DNA of 10,604 nt from an uncultured Erysipelotrichaceae bacterium (GTDB lineage: Bacteria; Bacillota_I; Bacilli_A; Erysipelotrichales; Erysipelotrichaceae): positions 1-10,604 of the forward strand of contig CACZTC010000055.1 in assembly GCA_902784015.1 (NCBI GenBank). Reading direction: 5' to 3'. The notes under the pieces were generated by a model, which saw only the letters and a list, made by a program, of their open reading frames with translations, made no database searches and had not been told where the DNA came from. The position numbers and the translations under genes were made by a program. Positions 6,847 to 10,604 of this stretch are shown here, in pieces. Numbering within the stretch: the first letter of the stretch is position 1; the number at the start of each line of letters is the position of its first letter.

Positions 6847-8955
6847 TTGGCAAGTATATTAGCTTATTTAGATGATTTTGGAAAAATGAAGGTCCATATG
6901 GACAAAGGTTTTTATGGTGGACGCTCAAATTGTTTTTATGCATCAAGTGATGATGGCTTCAATATAAAACTTGTGATAAATGGAATTGAAGAAACAGATA
7001 ATGAAATAGTTTATGATTTGACAACACCAACTGGTATACGTTTTGGAGTTGATTATACTGTTTGGGAAGAGCATGGGGCTAGTACACCATTAATAATGCG
7101 TTTTATAGTTAATACTAATCAGTTCAATGAAAGATTTTATTATAGCGGTAATGATTTAGGAGCTATTTATAATAAAGCTTATACAGATTTTGCAATATGG
7201 ACACCAGTCGCTTCAAGCGTCATTTTAAAATTAAGAATTAACGAAGAGATTAAAACCTTTCCAATGATAAGAGAGAAGAAAGGTGTTTTTAGAATTAGGG
7301 TTGAAGGTGACCTTAAAAATGCAAGCTATACATATTTGGTTAATAGAAATGGGGAAGTAGTAGAAAGTATTGATCCTTATGCGATATCATCTACAGCTAA
7401 TGGTAAAGAAAGCGCAGTAATTGATATCCAAGAATTAGAGAAGATTAAAGATTATGAAGTTGATAAATTAAAGAGTGCGACTGATGCCATCATATATGAA
7501 ACTAATGTAAGAGATATGACCAGTAATAAAAAAGCTGGTACTACAACTAATGGTTTATTCGCTTCCCTATGTGAAGAGAATACTTATTATAAAGATATGA
7601 AAACAGGCTTATCATATTTAGCGGATTTAGGTGTAACCCATATTCAACTACAACCAGTTAATGATTTCGCAACAGTAAATGAATTAAGTATCAATCAATA
7701 TAATTGGGGCTATGATCCTTTACAATACTTAACACCTGAAGGTAGTTATAGTACTAATCCTAATGATGCTTATGCACGTATTAAAGAATTAAAGAAGATG
7801 ATAAGTGCTATGCATAAACATGGTTTAAAAGTTGTTTTAGATGTTGTTTATAACCATGTTTATGATGTTTCTTCATCAAGCTTTAATAAGATAATGCCTT
7901 ATTATTATTTTAGATATACTGATAGTGCTCATTTATCAAATGGTTCATATTGTGGCAATGATATAGCTTCTGAAAAACCAATGGTAAGAAAATATCTTCT
8001 TTATGTAATAAAGATGTTATTTGAATTATATAAAATAGATGGATTACGCTTTGACTTAATGGGTATTTTAGATGTTGAAACAATTAACGAGGTGGTAAAA
8101 CTTGTTAAAAAAATAAAAGATGATGCCCTCATCTATGGTGAAGGCTGGGATATGCCAACCTTATTAGATAATGAGAATAAAGCTAGTATGAATAATGCAT
8201 ATAAGATGGCTCATGTTGGTTATTTCAATGATAATTTTAGAGATATTATCAAAGGTAAAACAAGTGATGATCAATTATATGAAAAAGGATATCTAACTGG
8301 TGACTTAAATCTAGTTAATGAAGTAGCTTCTTGTTTATGTGCTTCTATAATTGGCGAAGATTATCTTAAAAAATTTGATGAACCTTATCAATCTATTAAT
8401 GCTTTAGAGACGCATGATAATCATACTTTATGGGATAAGATGCATTATAGTAATCATAATGAAGATAGAACGACTAGACAAAAAAGACAAAAATTATTAA
8501 TCGCTACAACACTATTAGCTCAAGGTATACCTTTTATTCATATGGGTGAAGAATATTGTGGAACTAAAAATGATTTTGGTAATTCATATAATTTAGGCGA
8601 TGGTGTTAATCAATTTGATTATGATAGAGCTATTAAGAATAAGCATATTATAGATTATACAAAAAAATTGATAGAATTAAGAAAAGCTCATTCAGGCTTT
8701 AGATTAAAAGATAGCGAAGCTATTATTAATAGAGTTATTGTGACTAATAGTGAAGATGGTGTTATCTATTATGAAATAAATGATTCTAAAGAGATTATAA
8801 GAGTTATTATTAATCCGACTTTCGATAAAAAAGAATATGTATTTGAAGAAGGTTTTAAAATAATCTTTGATGAAGATGGTAATAATAGTGAAAGCGAAGA
8901 TATCAAAGTGGCTCCACTAAGCTTAATAGTTACAAGAAAGGAAAATAAGATATGA
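6847..8955 (+). CDS. pulA: Type I pullulanase-like glycogen debranching enzyme, GH13
   Basis: Hydrolyses alpha-1,6 branch points, completing glycogen breakdown by GlgP. With the TTG start at 6847 the protein is 702 residues, beginning MASILAYLDDFGKMKVHM; the YLDD-type opening is shared with AmyX/pullulanase proteins of Bacillota. There is no signal peptide, so it is cytoplasmic. A CBM48-like domain spans about 105-190 (DLGAIYNKAYTDFAIWTPVASSV), then the GH13 barrel from about 210. Motifs: the pullulanase signature YNWGYDP (285-291), region I DVVYNH (332-337), nucleophile Asp403 in DGLRFDLMGI, acid/base Glu432 in YGEGWDMP, and region IV His523-Asp524 in ETHDNHTLWDKM. The C-terminal beta domain is about 640-702. 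The start lies 20 bases after the glgP stop, and the last 4 bases overlap the next gene (ATGA). An upstream TTG (6823) overlapping the glgP stop is an alternative start. Confidence 0.9.
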   Translation: MASILAYLDDFGKMKVHMDKGFYGGRSNCFYASSDDGFNIKLVINGIEETDNEIVYDLTTPTGIRFGVDYTVWEEHGASTPLIMRFIVNTNQFNERFYYSGNDLGAIYNKAYTDFAIWTPVASSVILKLRINEEIKTFPMIREKKGVFRIRVEGDLKNASYTYLVNRNGEVVESIDPYAISSTANGKESAVIDIQELEKIKDYEVDKLKSATDAIIYETNVRDMTSNKKAGTTTNGLFASLCEENTYYKDMKTGLSYLADLGVTHIQLQPVNDFATVNELSINQYNWGYDPLQYLTPEGSYSTNPNDAYARIKELKKMISAMHKHGLKVVLDVVYNHVYDVSSSSFNKIMPYYYFRYTDSAHLSNGSYCGNDIASEKPMVRKYLLYVIKMLFELYKIDGLRFDLMGILDVETINEVVKLVKKIKDDALIYGEGWDMPTLLDNENKASMNNAYKMAHVGYFNDNFRDIIKGKTSDDQLYEKGYLTGDLNLVNEVASCLCASIIGEDYLKKFDEPYQSINALETHDNHTLWDKMHYSNHNEDRTTRQKRQKLLIATTLLAQGIPFIHMGEEYCGTKNDFGNSYNLGDGVNQFDYDRAIKNKHIIDYTKKLIELRKAHSGFRLKDSEAIINRVIVTNSEDGVIYYEINDSKEIIRVIINPTFDKKEYVFEEGFKIIFDEDGNNSESEDIKVAPLSLIVTRKENKI
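8938..8942 (+). promoter_or_regulatory. Ribosome binding site of the DUF885 peptidase gene, inside the pullulanase gene
   Basis: AAGGA, 9 bases before the ATG at 8952, lies in the last codons of the pullulanase gene. This supports a real start there and translation coupled to the upstream gene. Confidence 0.65.
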
Positions 8956-10604
8956 AAAGATTAATTAAAATATTATTGGCTATAGCTTTATTTGTACCAT
9001 ATACAGTAATCTATGCAGATGATAGTAAAGATTTTGATGAATTCATGGAAAATGAATTCATTGACTTAATGGAATCTGATTATACAACTTTACATTATGC
9101 TTTAAAAAACTATGAAGATTATGGAATCACAAAACCAGATTTAACTATCGGTTCAGCTTCATGGGATGATTACGCTGATGATTTACAAGGTTGTACTGAT
9201 ACACTTAGCGAATTAGAATCTTTTAATTATGATAAATTATCTGAATCCCAACAACATGATTATGATACATATAAATTCTATTTAGAAAGAATGATTGAAT
9301 TAAATCAATATCCATATCATGACTTTTATTTCTGGCCTAATGGGGGAGTACATGATGGTATTGTTACAACATATACAGAATTTGTATTCTATCAAAAAGA
9401 AGATATTGATGATTATTTAGAAGTATTAAAAACAACTGATGACTTATTGAATGATTGTTTAGATATTACTGATAAACAAGTTAAAGAAGGCTATTTCATG
9501 CCAGATGGTGCGCTAGATTCAACTCTTGAAGCAATCGAAAAATTTATTAAGAAGAAAGATAATAATGAATTAATCGTTATTTTTAATAATAATATTGAGG
9601 CTTTTGAAGGGCTTAGCCAAAATGAAAAAGAAGAATATAAGAATAAGAATAAAGAAATAGTTTTAAATGATGTTATACCTGCTTTTGAAAAGACTTATAA
9701 CCAACTAGAATCCTATCGTGGTTCTCGTAAATATGGAGATAGTGTATATGATTTACCTGATGGTAAAGAATATTATGAAGCATATGTAAAATTTAAGGCT
9801 TCTACAGATGCTACGCCTCAAGAATTATTAGATATCATGAATGATGTTTTAGATATGGAAATTAAAAATCTATATGCGATTATTTTCTCTTTAAGCGAAG
9901 ATGAGGAAACAATTGATATGGAAGATCCTGAAGAAATATTAGAATATCATCGTAAACATTTAGAAGATTTCCCTGAAGGTCCTACCGTAACTTATACAGC
10001 TACATATCTAGATCCAAGTGTAGCTAATGATGGCATAATTGCATATTATATGGAACCTCCAATTGATGATATTAAAGATAATGTGATTAAGATTAATGGT
10101 GATGGTATTAAAAATACTAATGAACTATATTCAACATTAGCTCATGAAGGCTTTCCAGGACACCTATACCAAATCACATGGTATTTAGATACAAATCCTA
10201 ATAAATTAAGAACGCAAATAAATATGATTGGCTATACTGAGGGCTGGGGTATGTATGCAGAGAATCATGCCTTTGCTTCAATGCCTTTAGATGATGTTGA
10301 TAAAGAATATAATCGTTTGAATACAAGTATAGGTTATATTATGAATGCTGCATGTGATGTTGGTGTTAATGGTCTAGGTTGGTCAGTTGCAGATGTTAAA
10401 TCATTCTTAGAAGATTTAGGCTTAAATAGTGAAATGGCCCAAGACTTATATGATTTTGTCTGTGAGGCGCCTGGCGTTATAGTGCCTTATGGTTTAGGCT
10501 TAGCACAGATGCTAAGACTAAAAGAAAAAGCTCAATATGAAATGGGCGATAATTTTAATTTGAAAGACTTTAATACTGTCCTATTAACTTATGGTGATAG
10601 ACCA
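8952..10604 (+). CDS. Secreted DUF885-family zinc metallopeptidase, 3'-truncated by window edge
   Basis: The frame is open from the ATG to the last base (551 codons). Residues 1-22 form a signal peptide: MKRLIK, a hydrophobic core, and the cleavage-type end IYA before DDSKDF. No lipobox Cys is seen, so the protein is probably secreted or cell-wall associated. The body matches the DUF885 family of HExxx-type zinc peptidases: LAHEGFPGHLYQ with His398, Glu399 and His404, then YTEGWGMYAE with Glu430 as the likely third metal ligand. The upstream FWPNGGVHDG and 'EGYFMPDGALDS' regions and the downstream APGVIVPYGLGLAQM are also family-like. It ends at TYGDRP, which in this family is near the C terminus, so only a few tens of residues are probably missing. 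The start codon overlaps the pullulanase stop (ATGA). Substrate is unknown; peptide scavenging or cell-surface processing are guesses. Its link to glycogen genes is positional only. Confidence 0.88.
   Translation, partial: MKRLIKILLAIALFVPYTVIYADDSKDFDEFMENEFIDLMESDYTTLHYALKNYEDYGITKPDLTIGSASWDDYADDLQGCTDTLSELESFNYDKLSESQQHDYDTYKFYLERMIELNQYPYHDFYFWPNGGVHDGIVTTYTEFVFYQKEDIDDYLEVLKTTDDLLNDCLDITDKQVKEGYFMPDGALDSTLEAIEKFIKKKDNNELIVIFNNNIEAFEGLSQNEKEEYKNKNKEIVLNDVIPAFEKTYNQLESYRGSRKYGDSVYDLPDGKEYYEAYVKFKASTDATPQELLDIMNDVLDMEIKNLYAIIFSLSEDEETIDMEDPEEILEYHRKHLEDFPEGPTVTYTATYLDPSVANDGIIAYYMEPPIDDIKDNVIKINGDGIKNTNELYSTLAHEGFPGHLYQITWYLDTNPNKLRTQINMIGYTEGWGMYAENHAFASMPLDDVDKEYNRLNTSIGYIMNAACDVGVNGLGWSVADVKSFLEDLGLNSEMAQDLYDFVCEAPGVIVPYGLGLAQMLRLKEKAQYEMGDNFNLKDFNTVLLTYGDRP

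Overview
The window is strongly AT-rich DNA with the standard bacterial code: Trp is TGG throughout and TGA acts as a stop. It has AGGAGG-type ribosome binding sites and very tight gene packing. Together with the protein types, this points to a low-GC Bacillota, probably a gut member of the Erysipelotrichia or a related lineage. That placement is inferred from style and has not been tested by a search.

Layout, all genes on the + strand. (1) 1-1458: the last 485 residues of a phosphoglucomutase of the PgcA/phosphomannomutase superfamily, with its 5' end outside the window. (2) 1517-2308: a small lipoprotein of unknown function with a clear lipobox. (3) 2309-2555: a 247-bp intergenic region that holds a very small CRISPR relic (one complete 36-nt type II-like repeat, two exact 30-nt spacers and two half repeats), then a Rho-independent terminator and a possible promoter for the next gene. 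(4) 2556-4415 glgB (glycogen branching enzyme), 4424-6826 glgP (glycogen/maltodextrin phosphorylase) and 6847-8955 a type I pullulanase-like debranching enzyme, forming one compact unit. (5) 8952-10604: a secreted DUF885-type metallopeptidase whose ATG overlaps the pullulanase stop codon; its 3' end runs off the window.

How the genes work together: none of GlgB, GlgP or the debranching enzyme has a signal peptide, so they should act on glycogen inside the cell. GlgB adds branches, GlgP releases glucose-1-phosphate from outer chains, the debranching enzyme removes alpha-1,6 branch points, and the phosphoglucomutase at the left edge links glucose-1-phosphate to glucose-6-phosphate. No glgC, glgD or glgA (ADP-glucose synthesis and glycogen synthase) is in the window.

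The most notable signal is the CRISPR relic at 2349-2480. It has no cas genes nearby, a perfect 66-nt period, and both outer repeats keep only their inward-facing halves. Read on the minus strand, the repeat begins GTTTTAG, like Listeria/Streptococcus type II-A repeats. In that orientation each spacer still has the repeat portion that would form the crRNA tag.
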